Notes under the pieces: model-generated
The model's input: the letters and a program-made list of their open reading frames with translations, nothing else
Database searches by the model: none
Told to the model about the DNA's origin: nothing
Made by a program: the position numbers and the translations under genes
Origin: Asanoa iriomotensis
GTDB lineage: Bacteria > Actinomycetota > Actinomycetes > Mycobacteriales > Micromonosporaceae
Assembly: GCF_016862515.1 (NCBI RefSeq)
Contig: NZ_BONC01000001.1
Coordinates: 288,050 to 352,049, forward strand
DNA: 64,000 nt
Direction: 5' to 3'
In this document: positions 35,070-43,621 of the stretch, one piece after another
Numbering within the stretch: the stretch's first letter is position 1
Layout of the letters: every line of letters starts with the position of its first letter

Positions 35070-35975
35070 CTAGGCCGCACGGCGCCAGCGGCCCGGTGCG
35101 GAACCGAGATGTCGCTTGAACGCGGCGGCGAACGCGAACTCGGAGCGGTAGCCGACGGCCGACGCCACCTCCGCCAGCGGCGCGTCGCCGGAGCGGAGGA
35201 GGCCCGCGGCGAGGGTCATCCGCCACCAGGTGAGGTAGGTCAGCGGCGGCTGCCCGACCAGCCGCGTGAAGCGGGCGGCGAACGGCGCCCGGGACAGGCC
35301 GGCCTCCGCCGCCAGGGCGGCCACCGTCCACTGTGTCGCCGGCGACCGGTGCAGGGCCTGGATCGCGGCCGACACCGCCGGATCGCGTAGCGCCGCGGAC
35401 CAGCCGCGGGCCGGTGCCGCCGCGTCTCCGGTCTCGAGCCAGGTCCGCAGGATCAACAGGAGCAGCGTTTCGAGCAGCGCCGGCACGACCGCGTCGGTGC
35501 CGAGCCGCGGCCGGCGGAGCTCGGTCGCCAGCAGCTCGACGCAGGCCGCCAGCCCGGGGTGGCGGCCCGGCAGGTGCACCACCTCGGGCAGGTCGCGCAG
35601 CAGCGGATGGGTGCTGATCGGGTCGAGCTCGTAGGCACCGCAGAGCGTGACCACGGTGGGATCGGCGACCTCGACGACGGACCGGGCGGGTCGCGGTCCC
35701 AGCGGGTCGCAGGCGGGGCCGTCGGGCCGGGTCGCCGGGTGGTCCGCCAGCACGTGCCCCCGCCCGTGCGGCCGGAACACCACGTCGCCGGCGGCCAGCG
35801 GCACCGGCTCCGCGCCGGGCGCGAGCAGCCAACAGGTGCCGCTGAGCACCACCTGGAAGCCGGCGGCGCCCGGCACGGGCGCGAACTCCTGTGCCCACGG
35901 CGATCGGAACGCGACCATGGCCGACACCGGCCGTCCGGTGCGCAGGGTGGCGATCACATCGCTGAGCACGTCCAC
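35070..35975 (-). CDS. AraC family regulator with N-terminal cupin
   Basis: This 301-residue activator or repressor has an N-terminal cupin (about 15-110, with WAQEFAPVPGAAGFQVVLSGTCWLL and FRPHGRGHVL) and two helix-turn-helix units at the C-terminus (about 205-300, ending WRMTLAAGLLRSGDAPLAEVASAVGYRSEFAFAAAFKRHLGSAPGRWRR). GTG at 35975 is the likely start; the open frame continues far upstream as the antisense of the next gene. It is divergent from a quinone oxidoreductase gene with an 88-base gap, the usual arrangement for cupin-AraC regulators that control a neighbouring reductase. Confidence 0.87.
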   Translation of the reverse strand: MDVLSDVIATLRTGRPVSAMVAFRSPWAQEFAPVPGAAGFQVVLSGTCWLLAPGAEPVPLAAGDVVFRPHGRGHVLADHPATRPDGPACDPLGPRPARSVVEVADPTVVTLCGAYELDPISTHPLLRDLPEVVHLPGRHPGLAACVELLATELRRPRLGTDAVVPALLETLLLLILRTWLETGDAAAPARGWSAALRDPAVSAAIQALHRSPATQWTVAALAAEAGLSRAPFAARFTRLVGQPPLTYLTWWRMTLAAGLLRSGDAPLAEVASAVGYRSEFAFAAAFKRHLGSAPGRWRRAA

Positions 35976-36063
35976 GAGGGGAGCGTAAGCGGAGACGATC
36001 TCGTATGAAATGGGGATGGCGACACATGGATCGTCTGCCGCGGCGTGCATACGGTTCATGGTC

Positions 36064-36942
36064 ATGAGGGCGATGCGCATCCACCGGTACGGCGGTCCCG
36101 ACGTGATCGTGGCGGACGAGGTGCCGCCGCCCGTCGCCGGCGCCGGCGAGGTGGTGATCCGGGTCGCGGCGACGGCGTTCAACCCGTCCGAGGTCGGGCT
36201 GCGCCGAGGACTGCTCAGGGACGTGCTGCCGGTCGGCTTTCCGTACACGATGGGTTGGGACGTGTCCGGCACCGTCGTCACCGCGGGCGTCGGGTTCACC
36301 CCTGGCGAGGCGGTCGTGGGCCGGCTCGACGCCGGCGGGGCCGCGGCCGACTTCGCGGTGGCCCCAGCGGAGGCCCTGGTGGCGGTGCCGGCCGGCGTGC
36401 CACTCACCGGGGCCGCGACGCTGCCGGTCGCCGGCCTGACCGCGGCCCACGCGGTCGCCGGTCTCCGGGCCGGCCAGCGGGTGCTGGTCAACGGCGCGGG
36501 CGGCGGCGTCGGGTGGTTCGCGGTGCAACTCGCCAAGCGGGCCGGCGCGCACGTCGTGGCCACCGCCAGCCCGCGCAGCGCCGGGCTGGTCGCCCGGGCC
36601 GGCGCGGACGAGGTGGTCGACCACACCCGCACCTCGCTGCACGACCTGGCCGTGGACGTGTTGGTGCACCTGGCGCCCGCACCGGCGCCGGTCGACGCGG
36701 TCCGGCCGGGCGGGACGATCGTGTCGGCCACGGGGCCGGTCGCGGCGCCGCCGTCGGTCCGGTCGACGCATTTCGTCGTGGCCGCGGACCCTGCGGCGCT
36801 CGCGCGGCTCGTCGCCCTGGTGGCGGCGGGCGCACTGCGCGTCGACGTGGCGGCGACCCGACCGCTGACCGACCTGGCGGCCGTGCACCGGGACGCCGAG
36901 GAGGACCGGATCCGCGGCAAGGTGCTGCTGGTGCCGGGCTGA
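36064..36942 (+). CDS. Zinc-independent quinone oxidoreductase (MDR family)
   Basis: This 292-residue medium-chain reductase has the QOR pattern: RYGGPDVIVADEVPPP, a GroES-like domain with TAFNPSEVGLRRG and FPYTMGWDVSGTVV, then a Rossmann motif VLVNGAGGGVGWFAVQLAKRAGAHV. No zinc-ligand Cys or His set is present. It should reduce quinones or enones with NADPH. Start codons at 36058, 36064 and 36073 are all possible; 36064 is preferred because it is closest to the family start. The TetR gene ends right after its stop on the other strand. Confidence 0.87.
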   Translation: MRAMRIHRYGGPDVIVADEVPPPVAGAGEVVIRVAATAFNPSEVGLRRGLLRDVLPVGFPYTMGWDVSGTVVTAGVGFTPGEAVVGRLDAGGAAADFAVAPAEALVAVPAGVPLTGAATLPVAGLTAAHAVAGLRAGQRVLVNGAGGGVGWFAVQLAKRAGAHVVATASPRSAGLVARAGADEVVDHTRTSLHDLAVDVLVHLAPAPAPVDAVRPGGTIVSATGPVAAPPSVRSTHFVVAADPAALARLVALVAAGALRVDVAATRPLTDLAAVHRDAEEDRIRGKVLLVPG

Positions 36943-37623
36943 TCACCCCACGATCCGGTCCAGCCATTCCGCGAGGAGGATCTGCTCGGCCGGGCTGAAC
37001 CGGTCGGCGACCGCGGGGAGGCTCGCCTTGAGCGCCAGCGCGCGGTCGCCGATCCCGTCCGTCCCCTCCTCGGTCAGGACCGCGGCCATGACGGCGTCGC
37101 GGAGGTCGCGGGAGAGGGCGGCGTGCGCGCCGAGGGTGCCGTCGCTCTGTGCGGCGATCAGGGCCAGGGTCGCGCCCACGCTGGCCGCGTACACCATCGG
37201 GGCCGCCGCCTCGACGGGGAGCCGCAGCCGGCCCGCGGCGGCGACCCGGCGCAGGATGCCCATGAGCAGCTCGTGCCCCTCGCCGCTGACCGCCGACGGG
37301 TCGCCGGGGCGGGGGTCGCCGTAGATCAGCTTGTAGAGGGCCGGATTGGCCAGGCCGAACTCGACGTGCAGGTCCCAGCCCGCGACGAGGTCGGCGACCG
37401 GGTCGTCGCGCTGCTCCCCGGCGCGCTTCTGGCCCAGGTAGCGGGCCCAGGCCTCGTCGGCGACGGCGGCGAACAGGCCGGCCATGTCGCCGAACTGCCG
37501 GTAGATCGTCTGCGCCTGGACACCGGCCGCGGCGCTGACCGCCCGGGTCGAAACGGCTTCGCGGCCGCCCTTGGCCAGGAGCTCCGCCGCCGCGTCGAGG
37601 ATCCGCTGCCTCGGTGTTGTCAT
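36943..37623 (-). CDS. TetR family transcriptional regulator
   Basis: This 226-residue repressor has the N-terminal helix-turn-helix RQRILDAAAELLAKGGREAVSTRAVSAAAGVQAQTIYRQFGDMAGL (about 6-50) and a helical ligand domain. ATG at 37623 is taken as the start; two GTG codons just upstream are alternatives. The likely operator is the inverted repeat in the 55-base gap to the divergent aldo/keto reductase, which is therefore the probable target. Confidence 0.87.
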   Translation of the reverse strand: MTTPRQRILDAAAELLAKGGREAVSTRAVSAAAGVQAQTIYRQFGDMAGLFAAVADEAWARYLGQKRAGEQRDDPVADLVAGWDLHVEFGLANPALYKLIYGDPRPGDPSAVSGEGHELLMGILRRVAAAGRLRLPVEAAAPMVYAASVGATLALIAAQSDGTLGAHAALSRDLRDAVMAAVLTEEGTDGIGDRALALKASLPAVADRFSPAEQILLAEWLDRIVG

Positions 37624-37633
37624 CACCACATGC

Positions 37634-37667
37634 TATCACCGCTCACGGCTCCGCGTTAGCAGTGATA
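37634..37667. promoter_or_regulatory. Candidate TetR operator between divergent tetR and aldo/keto reductase genes
   Basis: TATCACCGCT (37634-37643) and AGCAGTGATA (37658-37667) are inverted arms matching at 9 of 10 positions, with 14 bases between. It lies in the middle of the 55-base shared promoter region, so one bound repressor could control both genes. Confidence 0.55.
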
Positions 37668-37678
37668 CGGTTTTGGCC

Positions 37679-38695
37679 ATGACGACAATCGCCACCCGCA
37701 AGCTCGGCGCGACCGGACCGGTCGTCGGCGCCCTCGGCCTCGGCGCCATGGGCATGTCTGACATGTACGGCCCGGCCGACCGGACCGAGAGCATCGCCAC
37801 CCTGCACGCCGCCCTCGACGCCGGCATGAACCTGATCGACACCGCCGACTTCTACGGCTCCGGCCACAACGAGCTGCTGATCTCCCGCGCCCTGCGCGAG
37901 CGGCGCCGCGAGGACGTCGTGCTCAGCGTGAAGTTCGGCAGCCGGAAGAACCCGGACGGGTCGTTCCAGCCGGTCCCCTACGACGTGTCCGCGTCGGCGG
38001 TGCGCGACCGGCTCGCGCAGTCGTTGCGCCGGCTCGACACCGACTACATCGACATCTACCGGCCGTCGCGCCTCAACCCCGACATCCCGATCGAGGAGAC
38101 CGTCGGCGCTCTGCGGGACATGCAGGAGGCCGGCTACATTCGCCACATCGGACTGTCCGAAGTGGGTGCCGAGAACATCCGCCGGGCCGCCGCGGTCGCC
38201 ACGATCAGCGACGTGCAGATCGAGTACTCGCTGCTGTCCCGCGGTCCCGAGCAGGAGATCCTGCCCACGCTGCGCGAGCTCGGCATCGGCCTGACCGCCT
38301 ACGGCGTGCTCTCCCGCGGTCTGCTCAGCGGCCACTGGTCGGTGCAACGGGAGCTCGGCACCCGGGATTTCCGGGCCGCCCTGCCCCGGTTCAACGGCGA
38401 GAACCTCTCCGCCAACCTGCGGCTGGTCGAGGAGCTCGCCCAGGTCGCCAAGGAGATCGGGGCGACCACCAGCCAGGTCGCGATCGCCTGGGTGGCCGCG
38501 CAGGGGGCCGACATCGTGCCGCTGGTCGGCGCGCGCCGGGTCGACCGGCTCGAGGAGTCGCTCGGCGCGCTGGACGTGGCGCTCATGCTCACCCCGGAGC
38601 TGCTCGCCCGGATCGAGGCCGCGATCCCGGCCGGCGCCGCCGCCGGCGGGCGCTACATGGACCAGCAGCTGCACCTGCTCGACAGCGAGCGCTGA
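37679..38695 (+). CDS. Aldo/keto reductase (AKR13-like) with altered catalytic His region
   Basis: This 338-residue enzyme follows the AKR13 pattern: LGLGAMGMSDMYGPADRTES, NLIDTADFYGSGHNE with the catalytic Asp and Tyr, and VLSVKFGSRKNPDGSF with Lys. At the place of the usual His (often QHR) the sequence is DIYRPSRLNPDIP, so the canonical His is missing. The coenzyme site shows IVPLVGARRVDRLEESL. It may still reduce aldehydes with a different proton relay or act on a particular substrate. Divergent TetR control is likely. The PPOX gene follows after 16 bases. Confidence 0.87.
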   Translation: MTTIATRKLGATGPVVGALGLGAMGMSDMYGPADRTESIATLHAALDAGMNLIDTADFYGSGHNELLISRALRERRREDVVLSVKFGSRKNPDGSFQPVPYDVSASAVRDRLAQSLRRLDTDYIDIYRPSRLNPDIPIEETVGALRDMQEAGYIRHIGLSEVGAENIRRAAAVATISDVQIEYSLLSRGPEQEILPTLRELGIGLTAYGVLSRGLLSGHWSVQRELGTRDFRAALPRFNGENLSANLRLVEELAQVAKEIGATTSQVAIAWVAAQGADIVPLVGARRVDRLEESLGALDVALMLTPELLARIEAAIPAGAAAGGRYMDQQLHLLDSER

Positions 38696-38711
38696 GGAGT
38701 AGCCTGGTCGC

Positions 38712-39185
38712 GTGCCCAAGATCGCAACCGCCGACCGGGTCGACCGCGCGCAGCTCCTCGAGTTCGTCCGCACCCGGCACCGGCTCACCCTGGTCACCTT
38801 CCGCCGTGACGGGCGGCCACAGCTGTCCCCGGTGTCGGGCGGTGTCGACGAGGCCGGCCGGATCGTGATCTCCACGTATCCGGACCGGGCCAAGTCGGTC
38901 AACCTCCGCCGCAACCCGGCCGTCAGCGTGCTGGTCCACTCCGACGACTGGAACGACCCGTACGTCCAGGTCGACGGCACCGCCGAGGTCCTCGACATGC
39001 CGGCGCGGGAGACCGAGGACGCGCTGGTCGACTATTTCCGCTGCATCGCCGGCGAACACCCGGACTGGGCGGAGTACCGGGAGGCGATGCGCCGTCAGGG
39101 CAAGTCGCTGATCCGCGTGACCATCGACTCGTGGGGCCCGGTCGCCACGGGCGGCTTCCCGCCGGACCGGGCGCCGGCTAGCTGA
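38712..39185 (+). CDS. PPOX-class F420-dependent oxidoreductase-like protein
   Basis: This 157-residue split-barrel protein has the signature of actinobacterial F420-binding PPOX enzymes: RLTLVTFRRDGRPQLSPVSGGVDEAGRIVIST and YPDRAKSVNLRRNPAVSVLV, plus VQVDGTAEVLD. The split barrel dimerises and binds flavin or F420. Reactions include biliverdin or quinone reduction in known members, but the substrate here is unknown. GTG at 38712 lies 16 bases after the aldo/keto reductase, so they may share an mRNA. Its end overlaps the convergent LysR gene by 8 bases. Confidence 0.85.
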   Translation: MPKIATADRVDRAQLLEFVRTRHRLTLVTFRRDGRPQLSPVSGGVDEAGRIVISTYPDRAKSVNLRRNPAVSVLVHSDDWNDPYVQVDGTAEVLDMPARETEDALVDYFRCIAGEHPDWAEYREAMRRQGKSLIRVTIDSWGPVATGGFPPDRAPAS

Positions 39186-40008
39186 CCCGCCGGAGGACCC
39201 CTTCGACCGCGTCGGCCAGGGGGTCTTCCTCGGTGTCCGGCCGGCGCACGATGCCGATCTCGACGCCGGGCAGCGCGGGGAGCCCGTCCACCGCGGTGCC
39301 GGGCTCGACGTTCGCGGGCAGCAGCGCGGCGACGCCGAGCCCCGCCCGGACCGCCGCCTGCACGCCTGCGAGGCTGGTGCTCTCGAAGGCGACGCGCCAG
39401 GGCCGGTCCGCGGCGTCCAGGGCCGCGAGCAGCGGTGCGCGCCACCCGCCGGGCTCGGAGAACAGCACGAGCGGGAGCGGGTCGGCCGTGAGGTCGACGC
39501 TCTTGTGCGCGACCCAGGTCAGCGGCCGCCTGACCGTCCACCGTGGTGGTTCCGCCAGATCGGCCGGATCGGTCAGGGCGAGCTGGACGCGGCCGCTGTC
39601 GAAGGCCTCGCGCACGGCGGGCCCGGGCCCGGTGACGATCTCGAGCGTGGCACCGGGATGCATCCGCGCGAAGTCGGCCAGCGCCTGCGGCAGCCCCGCC
39701 GCGGCCAGGTCCTCGGTGAGGCCGATCCCGCAGTGCCCGGTGAGCGGCTCCCCCGGCGCCCGCAGCGCCTGGGCCGCCAGGGTCAGGATCCGCTCGGCGT
39801 ACGGCAGCAGGGTCTCACCCGCCTTGGTGAGCACGACGCCGGCCGTGCTTCGCTGCAGCAGCTCCTGCCCGACCGCGCGCTCGAGCTTGCGCAACTGCTG
39901 GCTCACCGCGGGCTGGCTGTGCCCCAGCGCGACCGCGGCCCGCCCGATGCTCCCGGCCCGCGCGGCGGTCAGGAAGGCTCGCAGCAACACCGTCTCGAGA
40001 TCAGCCAT
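39178..40008 (-). CDS. LysR family transcriptional regulator
   Basis: This 276-residue regulator has the LysR winged helix (LRAFLTAARAGSIGRAAVALGHSQPAVSQQLRKLERAVGQELLQRS) followed by a two-lobed effector domain. It is a little shorter than the usual 300 residues. The ATG at 40008 is preceded by a 168-base region shared with the SGNH hydrolase gene, which is the most likely divergent partner, although LysR proteins also act at a distance. Confidence 0.87.
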   Translation of the reverse strand: MADLETVLLRAFLTAARAGSIGRAAVALGHSQPAVSQQLRKLERAVGQELLQRSTAGVVLTKAGETLLPYAERILTLAAQALRAPGEPLTGHCGIGLTEDLAAAGLPQALADFARMHPGATLEIVTGPGPAVREAFDSGRVQLALTDPADLAEPPRWTVRRPLTWVAHKSVDLTADPLPLVLFSEPGGWRAPLLAALDAADRPWRVAFESTSLAGVQAAVRAGLGVAALLPANVEPGTAVDGLPALPGVEIGIVRRPDTEEDPLADAVEGVLRRVS

Positions 40009-40176
40009 AACGAGAGCTTATGGGCGCCCGCCTCGATCGCCCAGTTCCTTGTGACCCGCGTCGCGTCCAGCGGCATGTTTGTGCCGTATACGCGCGGTCG
40101 GCAGATATTGACGAACGTCGTACAACGATGATCTGATCGCGATCTCAGAGTTTCTTTCATGTTTCCTGGAGGTCGC

Positions 40177-41427
40177 ATGCGTCGTCCCGCGTTCCTGGCC
40201 GCCGCCCTCACCGCGTTCGCCGCCGGCGTCGTCGCCGTCGGCGCCACGCCCGCACCGGCCGCCGCCGCCCTGCCGACCGCCGCCGTGGCGCTGGGCGACA
40301 GCTTCGTCAGCGGCGAAGGTGCCGGCGCCTACCAGCCGGTCACCGACCTCAACGGCGTTTCGCAGGGCTTCCCCGGCTGGTCGGCCGCCAACAGCAACGC
40401 CTTCTTCTGCCACCGGTCCGGCAACGCGTCCATCCAGCAGGCCGCGCTGCCCGGGATCGCCGCCCGGTTCAACCTCGCCTGCTCCGGCGGGCAGCCCTTC
40501 GACATCGCCGCCGCGTCCGCGAGCCGGGCCAACGGGCGCACGGTGGCGTCGCAGCTCGACCAGTTGCGGGCCGTGGCGCAGACCCACGACATCGACGTCG
40601 TGCTGGTCGGGCTCGGGTCCAACAACAGCCAGTTCACGTTCGGCAACGTCGCCGAGAAGTGCGCCAACCGGTTCATCGCCGACGCGTGGACGGGGTGGTG
40701 GGAGTTCTGGGCCTACCTCAACGGGCCGGTCGAGCAGGCGCCGTGCGCGACCAGCGACCTGGCCACCGACGCGCAGATGGCCGCCGCCACCGCGGAGACC
40801 GTGGCCGCCGTGCGGCAGATCGTGGCCACACTGCGGCAGGTCGACGCCGACGGGCAGCACCGGATCGTGCTGCAGGACTACACCAACCCGCTGCCGTTCG
40901 ACCTCGCACAGCGGTTCTGGACCGAGGACGGGCGGGCCGACGACCGCGACAAGTTCCGGGAGCTCGGCGCCGAGCGCTACGCGGCCGGTTGCCCCATCCA
41001 CCGCGCGAGCCTCGCGGCCGGGCACTGGTTCTCCGGCGGCCTCGGCGCCATCGTCCGCAGTGGGCAGTCCACGTTGGCCGCCGAGTTCCCGGGCGAGGAC
41101 ATCGTCTACCTCAACGTGCAGCGCGCCTTCGACGGCGCCCGGCTCTGCGAGCTCGACGCCAGCCCGACCGGGGCGCTGGCCACCCCGATCCGCCTGCAGG
41201 ACGGACCGACCGGGACGCCCGTGACCAGCCTGGCGGGCAAGGACAAGATCGCGATCCAGCGGATCGCCAACACCTGCGTCACCTACTTCCAGACCTGCCA
41301 GGAGTCCTGGCACCCCAACGCCGCGGGCCACCAGGTCCTCGGCCAGTGCCTGGCCGCCGCGGCCACGACCGCCAACCGCACGATCGCCTGCGTACGCCAA
41401 CCGGACGGCCGCATCATCGCCGGTTGA
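40177..41427 (+). CDS. Secreted SGNH/GDSL hydrolase
   Basis: This 416-residue esterase or lipase has a signal peptide (about 1-31, AAA) and the SGNH blocks: GDSFVSGEGA with S42 (block I), a GLGSNNSQF segment (block III Asn) and SWHPNAAGHQVLGQC with the catalytic His (block V). Many Cys suggest several disulfides in the extracellular protein. GGAGG at 40168-40172 fixes the ATG at 40177. It resembles the larger actinobacterial GDSL lipases of about 400 residues. It should cut ester bonds in lipids or acylated polymers. Confidence 0.87.
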   Translation: MRRPAFLAAALTAFAAGVVAVGATPAPAAAALPTAAVALGDSFVSGEGAGAYQPVTDLNGVSQGFPGWSAANSNAFFCHRSGNASIQQAALPGIAARFNLACSGGQPFDIAAASASRANGRTVASQLDQLRAVAQTHDIDVVLVGLGSNNSQFTFGNVAEKCANRFIADAWTGWWEFWAYLNGPVEQAPCATSDLATDAQMAAATAETVAAVRQIVATLRQVDADGQHRIVLQDYTNPLPFDLAQRFWTEDGRADDRDKFRELGAERYAAGCPIHRASLAAGHWFSGGLGAIVRSGQSTLAAEFPGEDIVYLNVQRAFDGARLCELDASPTGALATPIRLQDGPTGTPVTSLAGKDKIAIQRIANTCVTYFQTCQESWHPNAAGHQVLGQCLAAAATTANRTIACVRQPDGRIIAG

Positions 41428-41433
41428 CGGCCC

Positions 41434-41470
41434 GAGGGGGCTGGTCCCGCGCCGACCGGGGCCAGCCCTC
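41434..41470 (+). terminator. Hairpin terminator after the SGNH hydrolase
   Basis: GAGGG (41434-41438) and CTGGTCCC (41441-41448) pair with GGGGCCAG (41458-41465) and CCCTC (41466-41470), with a two-base bulge, one wobble and a 9-base loop. It begins 7 bases after the stop codon. Confidence 0.6.
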
Positions 41471-41560
41471 GCGCGCCGATCCGGCGGTATCTGAAAACAA
41501 AGTTGCCTGTGGATGAAAGTCGTGCGCTGCGGCGGGATCCTCTTCGGAAGGAGGTCCGCC

Positions 41561-42649
41561 ATGCGACGACTGACATGTCTACTGGCCATCCTGGTGGCGC
41601 TGCTCGCGGCAGCCGCCCCCGCGACCGCGGCCGCACCCGGCGCGCTGGCCACGGCGCCACAGATCTACGGCGCGTGGCATTGCGGCAACGACTTCTGCAC
41701 CTGGGGCGCGGTCCGCACGGTCGCCGAGTTCGACAGCGCCAACCACTGGCTGATCGACCGCGGCGACGGTCGCCCGTCGGTCAACCTGGTGGTGCTCTCC
41801 TTCGTCAACCCGCTGCGGCTGCTGCGCCAGACGACCGACGCGACCACGGTCGCCGGGGTGCCGCGCGGCATGACCCCCGAGATCGTCAACTACTTCACCT
41901 CGCGGGGCGTGCGGGTGATGCTCTCGATCGGCGGCATCACCTACACCGACGACTGGGACACCGCCCTGTCCGAGAACGCCGCCCTGCTCGGGCAGCGGGC
42001 GGCCGCGGTGGCGACCCAACTCGGCGTCGGCATCGAGATCGACTACGAGCAGAACACCAACCCCAACCTGCCCGCGCTCCAGTCCTTCATCGACGCCTAC
42101 CGGGCCGTCCATCCCTACGACGCGACCGGCGCGCGGGCCGCCGCCCGGCTCACGATCGACGTGGCCGCGGGCGACCGCTGGCTGATCGCCCTCAACCGGA
42201 AGGCGACCGCCGACTGGCTGCGCACGGACACACCGGTGCTCGACTACGCCAACGCGATGGTGACCGCCCGGCCGGCCTCCGCGGCGAACGCGATCGCCGA
42301 CTGGCAGGAGCACGTCGACGGGAAACCCCAGTACGGCCCGCCGGTGCCGCCACTGGCACCCGCCAAGTTCACGGGCGCCATCTACGTCGCGTACGGCGGC
42401 AAGCCCCTGCCCGAATGCGTCAACTACCCGGCGTCGGTGCAGAACGCCGCCGCGCCCTACGTGCAGAGCGTCGCCCCCAACGGCGCGGGCACGACCGCGG
42501 GGATGCTCGGCTTCATGTTCTGGGCCGCCGAACGCCCGGCGGTGCGCGGCATCGGCACCGTGCCGCCGAACACCTGTCAGGCCGGCGTCGGAGCGGGAGC
42601 CACCGCGCTCGCGATCCAGATCCCGATGCCCTCGCTGCGCCAGTCGTGA
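41561..42649 (+). CDS. Secreted GH18-like glycoside hydrolase
   Basis: This 362-residue protein has a signal peptide (about 1-25) and a TIM-barrel GH18 look: the SxGG motif in RVMLSIGGITYTDDWD and a catalytic-region motif GVGIEIDYEQN that keeps the D-x-E end of DxxDxDxE, with E as the likely proton donor. A late GMLGFMFWAAER segment holds the conserved Trp that closes the site. GGAAGGAGG at 41546-41554 sets the ATG. It should cut chitin-like or other GlcNAc polymers; binding of such sugars without cleavage is an alternative. Confidence 0.75.
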   Translation: MRRLTCLLAILVALLAAAAPATAAAPGALATAPQIYGAWHCGNDFCTWGAVRTVAEFDSANHWLIDRGDGRPSVNLVVLSFVNPLRLLRQTTDATTVAGVPRGMTPEIVNYFTSRGVRVMLSIGGITYTDDWDTALSENAALLGQRAAAVATQLGVGIEIDYEQNTNPNLPALQSFIDAYRAVHPYDATGARAAARLTIDVAAGDRWLIALNRKATADWLRTDTPVLDYANAMVTARPASAANAIADWQEHVDGKPQYGPPVPPLAPAKFTGAIYVAYGGKPLPECVNYPASVQNAAAPYVQSVAPNGAGTTAGMLGFMFWAAERPAVRGIGTVPPNTCQAGVGAGATALAIQIPMPSLRQS

Positions 42650-42665
42650 GCCCGGCTTGACCGAT

Positions 42666-43550
42666 TCACCCGGCGAGCAGTGCGTCGACCAGCGCGCGCA
42701 GGACAGGCTCGGTCGCTGAGACCTCGCGGACCGCCGCGTGGATCGTGCGGATCGGCTCCGGGCGGCGGACCCGGCGCACCACGACGCCCGGGTGCCGGGC
42801 GCCCAGGCCGAGACGCGGGATCAGGCCGACGCCCAAGCCGGCCGCGACGAAGGCCTGTGCGGTCGCGTAGTCCTCCGACGTCGCCGCGTACCGCGGGCTG
42901 AAGCCCGCCGCCGCGCAGGCCGCCGCGATCGGTTCCAGGCACGGGCCCGGTGGCTCGCTGCCCACCCAGGGCTCGCCGGCCAGGTCGGCCAGGTCCACCG
43001 CCCGGCGCGCGGCGAGCGGGTGTCCCACCGGCAACACCACCCGATAGGCGTCGTCGCGCAACCGCACCAGCCGGACCCCAGCCCGCGCGCCCTCGCCCGG
43101 CCGGCGGACCACGACCGCCAGGTCCGCCCGGCCCTCGGCGACCTCCGGCTCCGGGTCCTCCGCGCCGCTGAGCCTGGGCTCCACCGTCACGCCGGGGTGG
43201 TCGCGGCGCAGCCGGGCCACCGCCGGCGCGAGCAGGGTCGGACCCACCGAAGCGAAGTAGCGGACCGTCAACCGGCCCGTTCGCCCGGCCCGCAGGTCGG
43301 CCAGCGCCGTCTCCGCGGACGCGACGTGCTGGCTGATCACCGCCGCGTGCCCGGTGAGCAGCCGCCCGGCCGCCGTCGGTCGCACGCCCCGGCCGGCGCG
43401 TTCGAGCAGCGCGATGCCGGCCTCCTTCTCCAGCGCCGCCACCTGCTGGCTGACCGCCGAGGGCGTGTAGCCGAGGTGTGCCGCCGCCGCGGTCACCGAG
43501 CCGCTGGTGACCACCGCCCGCAGCACCTGCATCCGTCGCACGTCAAGCAT
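42666..43550 (-). CDS. LysR family transcriptional regulator
   Basis: This 294-residue LysR protein has the N-terminal motif RMQVLRAVVTSGSVTAAAAHLGYTPSAVSQQVAALEKEAGIALLERAGRGVRPTAAG and a standard effector domain. ATG at 43550 gives MLDVRRMQ, the usual LysR opening; 3 extra residues upstream are unlikely. It is divergent from a DMT exporter with a 71-base gap, a common LysR-target arrangement. Confidence 0.88.
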   Translation of the reverse strand: MLDVRRMQVLRAVVTSGSVTAAAAHLGYTPSAVSQQVAALEKEAGIALLERAGRGVRPTAAGRLLTGHAAVISQHVASAETALADLRAGRTGRLTVRYFASVGPTLLAPAVARLRRDHPGVTVEPRLSGAEDPEPEVAEGRADLAVVVRRPGEGARAGVRLVRLRDDAYRVVLPVGHPLAARRAVDLADLAGEPWVGSEPPGPCLEPIAAACAAAGFSPRYAATSEDYATAQAFVAAGLGVGLIPRLGLGARHPGVVVRRVRRPEPIRTIHAAVREVSATEPVLRALVDALLAG

Positions 43551-43621
43551 GTAGCACAACTTAACGGACCTGCTGAACTTTTCGCTTGTCCTTCCAGGTC
43601 GGCCACGGCAACGTGCGGAGC

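Noticed and set aside
40009..40176. Promoter for the SGNH hydrolase with -35 TTGACG at 40108
   Set aside because: No convincing -10 hexamer lies 16-18 bases downstream, so I did not list it as a promoter.
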